Origin: an uncultured Oscillospiraceae bacterium
Lineage (GTDB): Bacteria > Bacillota > Clostridia > Oscillospirales > Ruminococcaceae
Assembly: GCA_934466455.1 (NCBI GenBank)
Contig: CAKSLF010000010.1
Location: forward strand, 1-64,000
Direction: 5' to 3'
DNA length: 64,000 bases
In this document: piece by piece, positions 49,339-57,907 of the stretch
Numbering within the stretch: position 1 is the first letter of the stretch
Layout of the letters: every line of letters starts with the position of its first letter
The notes under the pieces: generated by a model
What the model saw: only the letters and a program-made list of their open reading frames with translations
Told to the model about the DNA's origin: nothing
Databases searched by the model: none
Made by a program: the position numbers and the translations under genes

Positions 49339-50079
49339 TTATTTTACCGTTACGGCAAAACCGAGAGTTTCGATATACATTCCGTTTTCGTCAAGGAACA
49401 TCACGGAAATTGTTGCGGTTCCGGCGGAGAGAGTATCCAGCTCAAAGGTTCCGTTTTCGGAAATCTCTCTTAAATCGCTTTTTACAACGCTTACATTGTC
49501 ATAGAGAAGAACCGCACGGGCGGCATTATCCCCAAGCTTTATCGGAACGGAGATTTTGCTTCCGACAAGATAGGTTACCGGCATTTCTGCAATATTTCCG
49601 TCATAGCCGTAATCCGCAATCGTAAATTGCCATTCGCCTTTTTCCACGGCTTTTGTGGAGGCTTTTATATCATCCACATAGATGAAATCCTCGTCCATGG
49701 TCACATAGTAGCTTTCGCCGGACTCAAAGCATTCATTCTCCGGAAGATTTACGATAATCTGGGAGAAAGCCGGATTTTTGCTTGTATTGATGAAAATCTT
49801 TTTTCCGTCAAGGCGCATATCGTATTTTACCATAAGCTCATCGTCGGAGGCTCTGTAAATTGCGATTTCGCCCGCTCCCGCCTCGACATTCGGGGTATTA
49901 AGAATAACCTGAACGGCGTTTATTCCGCTGGCGAATTTTTCTCCGTTTTCGCTGTTTGGATAAAGCTTCATCTCAAAATTATCCTTATCGGTATAGGTTG
50001 TTTTTTTGTTTGCTGCACAGCCGGAAAGGCAAAGAAGAATCATAACAAGCGCAAGCAGCAAAGCGGAAATTTTTTTCAT
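49339..50079 (-). CDS. Hypothetical lipoprotein
   Basis: The 246-residue protein has a signal sequence with a lipobox (LCLSGC, cysteine at about residue 21) and a mainly beta-stranded mature part with no recognised domain; the last ~70 residues (VGSKISVPIKLGDNAARAVL to the end) look Ig-like. Monocistronic with its own promoter. Function unknown. Confidence 0.75.
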   Translation of the reverse strand: MKKISALLLALVMILLCLSGCAANKKTTYTDKDNFEMKLYPNSENGEKFASGINAVQVILNTPNVEAGAGEIAIYRASDDELMVKYDMRLDGKKIFINTSKNPAFSQIIVNLPENECFESGESYYVTMDEDFIYVDDIKASTKAVEKGEWQFTIADYGYDGNIAEMPVTYLVGSKISVPIKLGDNAARAVLLYDNVSVVKSDLREISENGTFELDTLSAGTATISVMFLDENGMYIETLGFAVTVK

Positions 50080-50112
50080 AATACAAATCGTCCTTTCAAT
50101 GGTCTGTTCTGT

Positions 50113-50141
50113 ATTATAATATAATACAGCAAAAATTGCAA
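50113..50141 (-). promoter_or_regulatory. SigA promoter of the lipoprotein gene
   Basis: On the minus strand: TTGCAA (50136-50141), 17-bp spacer, TATAAT (50113-50118). Confidence 0.7.
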
Positions 50142-50193
50142 TATTTTTTGTATTCTTCGACTAAAATTGAACCTTTATTCACAAATTGCGGGT

Positions 50194-50222
50194 TTGACAA
50201 AGGCGTTTTTTGCGGCTACAAT
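50194..50222 (+). promoter_or_regulatory. SigA promoter of the methyltransferase gene
   Basis: Perfect TTGACA (50194-50199), 17-bp spacer, TACAAT (50217-50222), which also excludes the longer start at 50167. Confidence 0.8.
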
Positions 50223-50253
50223 AGAAAAAGAATTTTTTGCGGAGGGATTTTTT

Positions 50254-50826
50254 ATGCCTAACGAATGGAGCGCACTCGATATTGCTCACAAAATGATAAA
50301 GCTTGCCGTAAAGCCCGGCGACCTTTGCATAGACGCCACCGCCGGTAACGGACACGATACGGAATTTCTCTGTTCCCTTGTCGGAGAGGACGGAAAAGTA
50401 ATCGCAATGGATATTCAGCAGGACGCCGTAAACAACACAAAAGCCTGCCTTTCCGAAGCAGGCTTTGAAAGCCGTGCCGAGGTCTTTTGCATGAGCCACA
50501 GCGATATGGATTCCGTTGCAAAGCCGGAAAGCGCAGACTGCATCGTTTTTAATTTCGGTTGGCTTCCCGGCGGCGACCACAATGTTTTTACGAGGGCGGA
50601 AACAAGCGTTCCCGCAATCGAAAAGGCTCTTTCCGTAATAAAGCCCGGCGGACTTCTTGTTCTGTGCGTATATTACGGGCGCAATAACGGATATTCCGAG
50701 CGGGACGCCATTGTGGATTATGTAACAAATCTTCCCTCCCGGTACTACGCCGTTATGAAATGTGATTTTCTTAACCGCAAAAACGACCCGCCCTTCCCTA
50801 TTTTTATCGTAAAAGAAAAGCAGTGA
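50254..50826 (+). CDS. Class I SAM-dependent methyltransferase (YtqB, rRNA methylase-like)
   Basis: The 190-residue protein has the SAM-binding motif I DATAGNGHDTEFLCSLVG, the acidic AMDIQQDAV and the FNFGWLPGGDH motif typical of the YtqB/rRNA-methylase family. The start MPNEWSALDIAHKMI at 50254 follows GGAGGG. In Bacillus this family methylates tRNA wobble-position intermediates (MnmM); the substrate here is inferred. Confidence 0.85.
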   Translation: MPNEWSALDIAHKMIKLAVKPGDLCIDATAGNGHDTEFLCSLVGEDGKVIAMDIQQDAVNNTKACLSEAGFESRAEVFCMSHSDMDSVAKPESADCIVFNFGWLPGGDHNVFTRAETSVPAIEKALSVIKPGGLLVLCVYYGRNNGYSERDAIVDYVTNLPSRYYAVMKCDFLNRKNDPPFPIFIVKEKQ

Positions 50827-50838
50827 CAAAGTCTTTTC

Positions 50839-50876
50839 AAAAGCCTGCGGAAAGCTTATCCGCAGGCTTTTTTTCT
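50839..50876. terminator. Bidirectional terminator
   Basis: AAAAGCCTGCGGA and TCCGCAGGCTTTTTTT, between the methyltransferase gene and convergent dinB. Confidence 0.88.
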
Positions 50877-52050
50877 ACATTTTTCTGTTCTTCTTTTCCA
50901 TAAGGGAGGCTCTTGTTACGCTGTTATAGCCAAATCTTTGGCGGAGCTTATCCATACTTTCGTCAACTGCGCCGTGCTTTTCCGCAACGGGATTTTCAAA
51001 AAATGTCATCTGCTCGCAATCGTCAAAGCCGGATGCGGTTACTCCAAGCAACCGCAGAGGCTTTTTGCTCCAGTTTTCGGCAAAAAGCTCCGCCGCAGTT
51101 CGGTAGAGGGTATCCGTATCGCAAAAAGGCATATGCAGAGTTTTGCTTCTGGTAACTACCTTAAAATCATAATATTTTATTTTAATGGTAACGCAGCGCG
51201 CCTGCCTGCCCTCCTTACGCAAGCGGTAGCCCACGCTGTCGCAAAGGAAAAGCAGCTCTCGGTTTGCCTCCTGTGCGTTTGTAATGTCGTGGGAATAGGT
51301 ATTTTCGTTTCCGACGGAGCGGCTTTCCACCGTACCGTCCGGGTCAAGGTGCTCTGCGCCTTTTCCGTTTGACGCCTCATGCAGATATTTTGCCGAGGCG
51401 GGTCCGAAAACACGGCAAAGCCACTGCTCATCGGTTTTTGCAAGGTCGCCGATTGTGTTTATTCCGTAATGCGCAAGCTTTTCGGCGGTTTTTCCGCCGA
51501 CGCCGAAAAGCTCCCGAGCCGGAAGGCTCCAAAGCTTTTCCGGAACATCGCTTTCGTAAAGCTCGGTTATGCCCATGGGCTTTTTCATATCGCTTGCCAT
51601 TTTTGCAAGGAGCTTATTTGTTGAAATCCCGACGGAGCAGCCGATATGCAGCTCATCGAAAATCCGCTTTTGAATAAGCCTTGCGGCGGAAACACTGTCG
51701 CCGAAAAGCATCTCCGTACCGGTCATATCAAGATAAGCTTCGTCTATCGAAGCCTGCTCCTTTACCGGGGTAAAGTCGCTTAAAATCGACATTACCCGGC
51801 GGCTTACCGCAGAATAGAGCTTATGGCGGCAGGGAACAAAAATCGCATTCGGGCAAAGGCGTTTTGCCTCATAGCAAAGCATTGTTGTTTTTATTCCGAA
51901 AGCCTTTGCCTCATAGCTTGCGGCAAGAACTATTCCCGCACGGTTTTCCGGATCGCCGCAGACGACAAGCGGCTTTTTTGCATATTCGGGATTTTCCGCC
52001 TGTTCGCAGGAGGCAAAAAACGAATTCATATCAACATGAAAAATTTTCAT
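50875..52050 (-). CDS. dinB: DNA polymerase IV (Y family)
   Basis: The 391-residue translesion polymerase has the catalytic motifs FHVDMNSFFASCEQ (metal aspartate) and ASIDEAYLDMTG (SxDE), a helix-hairpin-helix thumb (GVGGKTAEKLAHYGI) and the little-finger domain. No clear beta-clamp peptide was seen at the C-terminus. The start at 52050 (MKIFHVDMNS) is the standard one; GGAGG is 14 bases upstream. Confidence 0.92.
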   Translation of the reverse strand: MKIFHVDMNSFFASCEQAENPEYAKKPLVVCGDPENRAGIVLAASYEAKAFGIKTTMLCYEAKRLCPNAIFVPCRHKLYSAVSRRVMSILSDFTPVKEQASIDEAYLDMTGTEMLFGDSVSAARLIQKRIFDELHIGCSVGISTNKLLAKMASDMKKPMGITELYESDVPEKLWSLPARELFGVGGKTAEKLAHYGINTIGDLAKTDEQWLCRVFGPASAKYLHEASNGKGAEHLDPDGTVESRSVGNENTYSHDITNAQEANRELLFLCDSVGYRLRKEGRQARCVTIKIKYYDFKVVTRSKTLHMPFCDTDTLYRTAAELFAENWSKKPLRLLGVTASGFDDCEQMTFFENPVAEKHGAVDESMDKLRQRFGYNSVTRASLMEKKNRKM

Positions 52051-52190
52051 TATAAAAAAAGCCGCCTCCCGCCGTTTTTTTATGATAATATTGTACCCCA
52101 TTTTTTCGGCAAAGGCAATAGGTTTTGCGTAATTTTAAGAACAAATGTTCATTATTTTATAATTTTCTTTATCCCGTTCTCATTTTGGGC

Positions 52191-52227
52191 AAAAAAAGAA
52201 GCCCGGCCTTTCCGGGCTTCTTTTTTT
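52191..52227 (-). terminator. Terminator of pepF
   Basis: GAAGCCCGG and CCGGGCTTC in an A/T-flanked stem, 26 bases beyond the pepF stop. A TTGAGCAC motif follows at 52237. Confidence 0.85.
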
Positions 52228-52252
52228 ATGCTCAAACGGTGCTCAAAGCGGA

Positions 52253-54043
52253 TTACATAAGCTCCTCAAGCTCGTCAACAAGCTCGCCGAAGAGCTTGAG
52301 AGCGGAGTTTACGGGCTCCGGGCTGCTCATATCAACGCCGGCAATCTTGAGAAGGGAAATCGGGTCGGTGCTGCTGCCGCCGGAAAGGAACTTTTTATAG
52401 TCCTTAACCGCAGGCTCGCCAAGCTCCAGAATGCGGTTTGCGATTGCAACGGCGGCGGAGAAGCCAGTTGCGTACTGGAACACATAGTAGTTATAGAAGA
52501 AATGCGGGATTCTTGCCCATTCAAGCGCAATGCCATCGTCGGAAACCATATCCGGTCCGAAATAGAGCTTGTTCAGCTCGTGGTATTTTGCGCAAAGAGC
52601 GTCTGCGGTAAGGCTTTCGCCCCGCTCCGCCATCTCGCCCATGGCAAGCTCGAACTCCGCAAACATTGTCTGGCGGTAAACGGTGCCCTTAAACTGGTCA
52701 AGGAAGTGGTTGATAAGGTATGCACGCTGACGCTTATCGGTTGTTTTTGCAAGAAGGTGGCGCATAAGCAAAACCTCGTTGCAGGTTGAGGCAACCTCTG
52801 CGACGAAAATTACATAGTCGCTTGTGCAGGTGGGCTGATACTTTGTGCTGTGATAGCTGTGGAGGGCATGACCCATCTCGTGAACAAGGGTAAACTGGCT
52901 GTCGAGGTTATCCTTGTGGTTGAGGAGAACATAGGGGTGCGGGTGGCTGCTTCCGGAGGAATATGCTCCGCTGCGTTTTCCGACATTCTCATAAACATCT
53001 ATCCAGCGGTTTGCAAAGCCCTCTTTAAGAATATCCACATAGTCCTGACCGAGAACCTGGAGAGCCTCGAGAACATTTTCCTTTGCCTCTTCAAAGGTTA
53101 TCTTTTCTGCGGCGTCGGCAACAATGGGGGTATATACATCGTACATATGCAGCTCGTCAAGCCCCATAAGCTTTTTGCGCAGGGCGACATAGTGATACAT
53201 TTTATCAAGGTTACCGTGAACCGCTTCGATAAGGTTATGGTAAACCTCGGTGGGAACCTCTGTTGCGTCAAGAGATGCGGCAAGGGTGCTTGGGTACTTT
53301 CTTGCCTTTGCGAAGAAGCAAAGCTGCTTGAACTGTGCGTCAAGAGTTGCCGCAATGGTATTTTTATATTCGCCGAGGCGGTTATAGTAGGTTTCAAAGA
53401 CCTTTTTGCGGAAGTTTACATCGTCGCTTTCAAGAAGCGGGACGAAAGAGCCGTTTGTAAGCTGGTGCTCAACGCCGTCTTTATCCGTAACGGAGGGGAA
53501 TCTAAGCTCCGCATTGCGGAAGGTGCTGCCGATTGTTTCCGGACCCTCCGCCATTTCTCCGGCGGCTGCAAGAAGGGTTTCGCCCTCTTTTGAAAGGATA
53601 TGCTCTTTTTTGCGGCGAATCTGATAGATGCTGCGGCGATAGGTTTCAAGCTCCGGCTCGTCCTTATAGAATTTATCCATGGTTTCGTCGGGAATTTCCA
53701 TAATCTCCGGGGTGGAGAAAGCCATTGCGCTCATTACGGAAACGAGGGCGGCGGTTGCCTTGCTGCGGAAATCCTGATATTTGCTGTTTCCGGTATCCTC
53801 GTCGCCCTTGCAGTTTGCATAACCGTGGAGCATGGAAATGCGTACGCTTATCTCATCGGAAAGCTTCATAAACCCGAGGAGCTTTTCTGCGGATTCGCCA
53901 AGCTTGCCCTGATATTCCGCAATTTTTGCGGGATATTCCTTCATGGCTTCAAACTCCTTGAGCCATGCTTCGTCACTTTCAAACATATCGCCGAGGTTCC
54001 ATGTATATTCTACCGGAACTTCGCTTCTTTTCAAAATATCCAT
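52253..54043 (-). CDS. pepF: Oligoendopeptidase F
   Basis: The 596-residue M3B zinc peptidase carries VHEMGHALHSYHS (HExxH) with the downstream glutamate in VAEVASTCNEVLL. It hydrolyses oligopeptides in the cytoplasm. No signal peptide. It has its own promoter and terminator. Confidence 0.95.
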   Translation of the reverse strand: MDILKRSEVPVEYTWNLGDMFESDEAWLKEFEAMKEYPAKIAEYQGKLGESAEKLLGFMKLSDEISVRISMLHGYANCKGDEDTGNSKYQDFRSKATAALVSVMSAMAFSTPEIMEIPDETMDKFYKDEPELETYRRSIYQIRRKKEHILSKEGETLLAAAGEMAEGPETIGSTFRNAELRFPSVTDKDGVEHQLTNGSFVPLLESDDVNFRKKVFETYYNRLGEYKNTIAATLDAQFKQLCFFAKARKYPSTLAASLDATEVPTEVYHNLIEAVHGNLDKMYHYVALRKKLMGLDELHMYDVYTPIVADAAEKITFEEAKENVLEALQVLGQDYVDILKEGFANRWIDVYENVGKRSGAYSSGSSHPHPYVLLNHKDNLDSQFTLVHEMGHALHSYHSTKYQPTCTSDYVIFVAEVASTCNEVLLMRHLLAKTTDKRQRAYLINHFLDQFKGTVYRQTMFAEFELAMGEMAERGESLTADALCAKYHELNKLYFGPDMVSDDGIALEWARIPHFFYNYYVFQYATGFSAAVAIANRILELGEPAVKDYKKFLSGGSSTDPISLLKIAGVDMSSPEPVNSALKLFGELVDELEELM

Positions 54044-54078
54044 ATTATGCCTCCATTATATAATATTTTTACCGCAAT

Positions 54079-54107
54079 ATTATACTACACTCCATAGAGA
54101 AATGCAA
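54079..54107 (-). promoter_or_regulatory. SigA promoter of pepF
   Basis: On the minus strand: TTGCAT (54102-54107), 17-bp spacer, TATAAT (54079-54084). Confidence 0.75.
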
Positions 54108-54154
54108 GAAAACGGAGCACAAATTGCAGTAAAATTTATTTAACCTATTTTTTG

Positions 54155-54388
54155 TCAACCGGCGTTGTTTTGATGTTCCTCAATCAGCTTTGCTATCCCC
54201 GCAGGGGTTTTAAGCAGGCTGCGGTCAATGCGGGCGGGGTTTATTTCTATTCCGTCGTCCTCAAGGCGGGAAAAAAGCTCGATTACCGCATAGGAATCAA
54301 GAAGCCCGCTTTCGATAAGCTCGCAATCGGGACTGTAAACACTCTTATCGCCGCAGATTTCGTAAAGCAAATCATAAATTTCTTTCAT
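54155..54388 (-). CDS. dltC: D-alanyl carrier protein-like acyl carrier protein
   Basis: The 77-residue four-helix carrier protein has the phosphopantetheine serine in ESGLLDSYAVIELF (DS motif, about residue 32). It overlaps the adenylation-domain gene by 4 bases. In a normal dlt operon it carries D-alanine for lipoteichoic acid; here dltB and dltD are missing from the surroundings. Confidence 0.78.
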   Translation of the reverse strand: MKEIYDLLYEICGDKSVYSPDCELIESGLLDSYAVIELFSRLEDDGIEINPARIDRSLLKTPAGIAKLIEEHQNNAG

Positions 54389-55782
54389 AACCGTTCGAGA
54401 AGCCTCCTATCAATTTTTCCGTTTTCGTTTACCGGGAGCTTCGGCAAAAATTCGATGACCTTCGGAATCATATATTCCGGCAAAAGTTTTTTAAGCTCCG
54501 CACGCAAAGCCTCGGCGGAAAGCCCCGGCTCCGCAGCGACAAAAGCCTTTATGTATGCGGTTTCGCCGTTTTTGCCGGGCTTTGCTGCTGCGGCACAGGC
54601 GGTAACGCCCGGAACGGAAAGTATATTTGCTTCAATATCGCCAAGCTCGATTCGAAAGCCCTTATACTTTATCCTGCTTCCGCTGCGCCCGATGCAATAT
54701 AGCTTTCCGTTTTGGATTTTGCCCAAATCTCCGGTTGAAAAGGTGTGCCCGTTTTTTTCTGCGGAACCGATATAACCGCAAAAAACGCTTTTTCCGGAAA
54801 GTACGATTTCTCCGTTTTCGATTTTTACCTCGCAAGCCGCCGAAGAAATATCTCCGGCAGGAAGCGGGTCGCCCGCTTCCATATCCGCCGGGGTTATCTC
54901 CGAGGAACAGACGGCGCAGGTCGCCTCCGTCGGACCGTAGGCGTTTATTATCCGCAGGCGGGGAAAGCGGGCAAAAAGCTTTTCGCAAAGGGCTTTTTCA
55001 AGCCGTTCTCCGCAGAACCAGCAACAGCCGACGCTTTTGAAATTTTCCTCCCGAAAGTCGCCGTTGAGCAGGCACAGCTTTATAAATGTCGGGGTCGCAA
55101 CGATAATGTTCGCTTTGTTTCTTTCGATTGCGTCAAAAATTCCGTCAAAGCTTTTCTGTTCCTCCCTGCTTACGGCAACAATCGTTCCTCCCATTGAAAG
55201 GGAATAGTAAATCCCGGCGACGGAAAGGTCAAAGCCAAAGCTTGCGGGATTAAAAACCACCGGCGGGTCATATTCTGAAAGGACGGGGTCCGAGCATATC
55301 CAGCGAACAAAATTTTCGAGATTTTCGTAAGAAATCGGCACGCCCTTTGGCTTTCCCGTGCTGCCGGAGGTAAAAATAATATATGCGGTATCATTTTCCG
55401 CCGCAGTTTTTTGCGGCTCCGCCGGGGCGTGCTCAAGCTGTTCGAGGGTTGAGCACGGAACATTCCCGCAAAATTCCGCCGCACCGTTTTTGAGCACGAG
55501 GGTGCAGCCCGCCTGCTCTATTGCGGAGGCAATGCGCACCGGGGGGAGGTCGTCCTCCAGCGGCACATACGCCCGCCGAGCCATAAGGCAGGCTAAAAGC
55601 GATATAAACATCTCCGGAGATTTGTTTCCGAGAAGGGCTACCGGAGCTTTTCCCTGCCGCCCGAGCAGGACGGCTGCTTTTTCCGCCCGCTCGCAGAGCC
55701 TTGCATAGCTTATGCTTTCCGCACCGCAGACATATGCCGTCCTTTTTGCAAAAGCAGGATTCGGCTTTTCAATTTTCGGCAT
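54385..55782 (-). CDS. dltA: DltA-like adenylation enzyme
   Basis: The 465-residue ANL-superfamily enzyme has YIIFTSGSTGKPKG (P-loop-like A3), INAYGPTEATC (A5), STGDLGKI (A7) and LPVNENGKIDRRLL with the catalytic lysine (A10). It should activate an amino acid as adenylate and load the adjacent carrier protein. Family resemblance is to D-alanine ligase DltA, but substrate identity is not proven. Operon order vanW-dltA-dltC. Confidence 0.8.
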   Translation of the reverse strand: MPKIEKPNPAFAKRTAYVCGAESISYARLCERAEKAAVLLGRQGKAPVALLGNKSPEMFISLLACLMARRAYVPLEDDLPPVRIASAIEQAGCTLVLKNGAAEFCGNVPCSTLEQLEHAPAEPQKTAAENDTAYIIFTSGSTGKPKGVPISYENLENFVRWICSDPVLSEYDPPVVFNPASFGFDLSVAGIYYSLSMGGTIVAVSREEQKSFDGIFDAIERNKANIIVATPTFIKLCLLNGDFREENFKSVGCCWFCGERLEKALCEKLFARFPRLRIINAYGPTEATCAVCSSEITPADMEAGDPLPAGDISSAACEVKIENGEIVLSGKSVFCGYIGSAEKNGHTFSTGDLGKIQNGKLYCIGRSGSRIKYKGFRIELGDIEANILSVPGVTACAAAAKPGKNGETAYIKAFVAAEPGLSAEALRAELKKLLPEYMIPKVIEFLPKLPVNENGKIDRRLLERL

Positions 55783-55789
55783 GAAAAAA

Positions 55790-56620
55790 TCACTCCTTGC
55801 TTATTTGTTCCGGCGGAATAAGCGACGGATCGTACATAACTCTCGAATGGTTATCAAGAATAAGCTCCCGCCTTATCTCTTTGCCCGTAGTACGGTCTAT
55901 TACGCTTCTAAAAACCTTTGAAAGACGGTACCATACTCCGTCCTCGCAAACAAAGCGGTTGTTTTCTTCATAAAGCTTATAGCGGAAGGGAAACGGCTTT
56001 TCGCTGCGCAGCTCTCCGCAAAGGCTGCCGTCCTCAATCCATGCGGTAAGCTGGACGGCTTGGTCCGTTGTATTCTTAAATCGGTAATCAACATAGTTAT
56101 TGAGCACGGAGGTTCCGGTTCCGAAAGGAACCCGGCGGCGTTCGTCCGGAAAAAGCGCATCGGAATGGTGGTGCAGCTCCGTAACGGTAAGGGGGCTGTT
56201 GAGCACAAGCCAATGCACCATATTTGCCATTTGGCAAAGCCCTCCGCCGATTCCGCTTCCGAGCCTTCCCCCTCTGTAAATGACAAGACCCTCTTTATAG
56301 CCCTGTTTTTCCGTTGTTTTTCCCACGGTATGCCAAAACGAAAAGGTTTCGCCGGGATTTATTACAATCCCGTTTATCTTATCGGCGGCGAGGGAGATAT
56401 TTGTTACCTTATTTTCCTGAAGGCGCAAATCCACCCCTGCAAGGCGGCGTATAAGCACGGAGGTATGCCCCTTTACAACATTCGGCAAGAGCACCGTGCT
56501 TTTTTGTTTTGCGATTTTTTCGCTGCCGAAAAAATCCTTTATCCGGCGCAGGCAGCATTCCTTCCAAACGGATATTTTATAGCAGGTTGGGCTTATGTCG
56601 CAAAAGAGTTTTCTTCCCAA
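55790..56620 (-). CDS. VanW family protein
   Basis: The 276-residue protein has the VanW domain (about residues 85-215) with GETFSFWHTVGKTTEKQGYKEG and GGGLCQMANMVHWL. VanW accompanies some vancomycin-resistance clusters but has no known reaction; its relatives are found in many envelope loci. No signal peptide or transmembrane helix is evident. First gene of the vanW-dltA-dltC unit; 7 bases separate it from dltA. Confidence 0.82.
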   Translation of the reverse strand: MGRKLFCDISPTCYKISVWKECCLRRIKDFFGSEKIAKQKSTVLLPNVVKGHTSVLIRRLAGVDLRLQENKVTNISLAADKINGIVINPGETFSFWHTVGKTTEKQGYKEGLVIYRGGRLGSGIGGGLCQMANMVHWLVLNSPLTVTELHHHSDALFPDERRRVPFGTGTSVLNNYVDYRFKNTTDQAVQLTAWIEDGSLCGELRSEKPFPFRYKLYEENNRFVCEDGVWYRLSKVFRSVIDRTTGKEIRRELILDNHSRVMYDPSLIPPEQISKE

Positions 56621-56802
56621 AGCGTTCGCCTCCTTTTTTATTATATATTATCACGATTTATTATAATTGCAAGGCATACCGCCGTCTTTGCCCGTTTTTT
56701 TGGGCACGAGTCCGTTTTTTGGGCATTTTTGTTTTTTTGACTATTCCAATTTTTTCTGCAAAGGCTATAATGTATAACAGAAACTTTGGGAGGTCTTTTT
56801 TT

Positions 56803-57408
56803 ATGCGTTCTGTTTTACCTATGAAAGCCGCAAAAATCGGCTATATCGTTCTTTCTGTTCTTTATTGCATTTTGGGCATACTTCTTTTTACCATGCCGGA
56901 CATTTCTCTTACTGCAATCGGGATCATACTCGGCGTAGGAATGATTGTTTTCGGAATCGTAAAAATCATCGGATATTTTTCAAAGGATCTATTCCGCCTT
57001 GCTTTTCAATACGACCTTGCCTTTGGCGGCTTGCTGATTGCCCTCGGCATAATCGTTCTTGCAAGCCCGGAGAGTCTTTTAAGCTTTTTCTGCATAGTTA
57101 TGGGCATTGCCGTTCTTTGCGACGGGCTTTTCAAAATCCAAATCGCCATTGACTCAAAGCCTTTTGGCATAAAAACATGGTGGGTGATTCTTCTTTTTGC
57201 GGTGCTTGCGGTTGCGGCGGGAATTTTGCTTATAATCCGCCCCGCACAGGCGGCAAAGGTTCTTACGGTGTTCCTCGGAATTTCCGTTCTTGCGGACGGA
57301 ATACTTAACCTTATCGTTGCCCTCCTTACCGTAAAGATAATCGACCACCAGCTTCCCGATGACAACGGCTATGACGACGGCGACTATGTTGAAGTGAACG
57401 ACGACTGA
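56803..57408 (+). CDS. HdeD/DUF308 family membrane protein
   Basis: The 201-residue protein has six hydrophobic segments in three DUF308 pairs (VLYCILGILLFTMPDISLTA; LAFGGLLIALGIIVLASPES; LAVAAGILLIIRPAQAA) and an acidic tail (DDNGYDDGDYVEVNDD). The ATG at 56803 follows GGGAGG; a TATAAT lies at 56765-56770. First of three tandem genes ending with a glycolipid-type glycosyltransferase. Confidence 0.8.
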   Translation: MRSVLPMKAAKIGYIVLSVLYCILGILLFTMPDISLTAIGIILGVGMIVFGIVKIIGYFSKDLFRLAFQYDLAFGGLLIALGIIVLASPESLLSFFCIVMGIAVLCDGLFKIQIAIDSKPFGIKTWWVILLFAVLAVAAGILLIIRPAQAAKVLTVFLGISVLADGILNLIVALLTVKIIDHQLPDDNGYDDGDYVEVNDD

Positions 57409-57426
57409 TTTTTTTCGGAGGAAAAT

Positions 57427-57903
57427 TTGGAATTACTTTATTGCGCAATTTATTTTGCTTTAAGCGGAACGATTTTTTTCTTTCTCGGAAGAATTTTTCC
57501 GAAGGAGCTGTTTAGGTACGACGCTTTTCCGTTCAAGAGCTTTTCTTTTGAACAGGACGGAAAAATCTATACAAAAATCGGCGTTCATAAATGGCAGAAC
57601 AAGGTTCCGGATATGAGCAGGCTCTTCAAAAAAATTATGCCTGCAAAAAACCTTTCCGGCAAGGTTGACGAAACACGGCTTATCGTTATGATAAGGGAAA
57701 CCTGCGCCGCAGAGCTTACGCATTTTTTGCTTTGCATAACCGGGCTTTTCTGCATGTACATATGGCAGGGGCTTGGCGGCGCAATCGTCTATGCCGTATA
57801 TGTTCTTTTGGGCAATCTTCCGTTTATAATAATCCAAAGATACAACCGTCCGAGGCTTTTGCGGCTTTATATGCGCAGCAGAAAAGCCGCAGCAAAGGAG
57901 TAA
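57427..57903 (+). CDS. CrtO-like acyltransferase family membrane protein
   Basis: The 158-residue protein starts at TTG 57427 with GGAGG in front. It has an N-terminal helix, the segment IGVHKWQNKVPDMSRLFKK, which resembles the HKWKDxLPE-like motif of glycosyl-4,4'-diaponeurosporenoate acyltransferases, and two C-terminal helices. In Staphylococcus these acylate a glycosylated carotenoid; here it stands directly before a glycosyltransferase gene (4-base gap), so acylation of a glycolipid is a reasonable inference. Confidence 0.6.
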   Translation: MELLYCAIYFALSGTIFFFLGRIFPKELFRYDAFPFKSFSFEQDGKIYTKIGVHKWQNKVPDMSRLFKKIMPAKNLSGKVDETRLIVMIRETCAAELTHFLLCITGLFCMYIWQGLGGAIVYAVYVLLGNLPFIIIQRYNRPRLLRLYMRSRKAAAKE

Positions 57904-57907
57904 ACAA

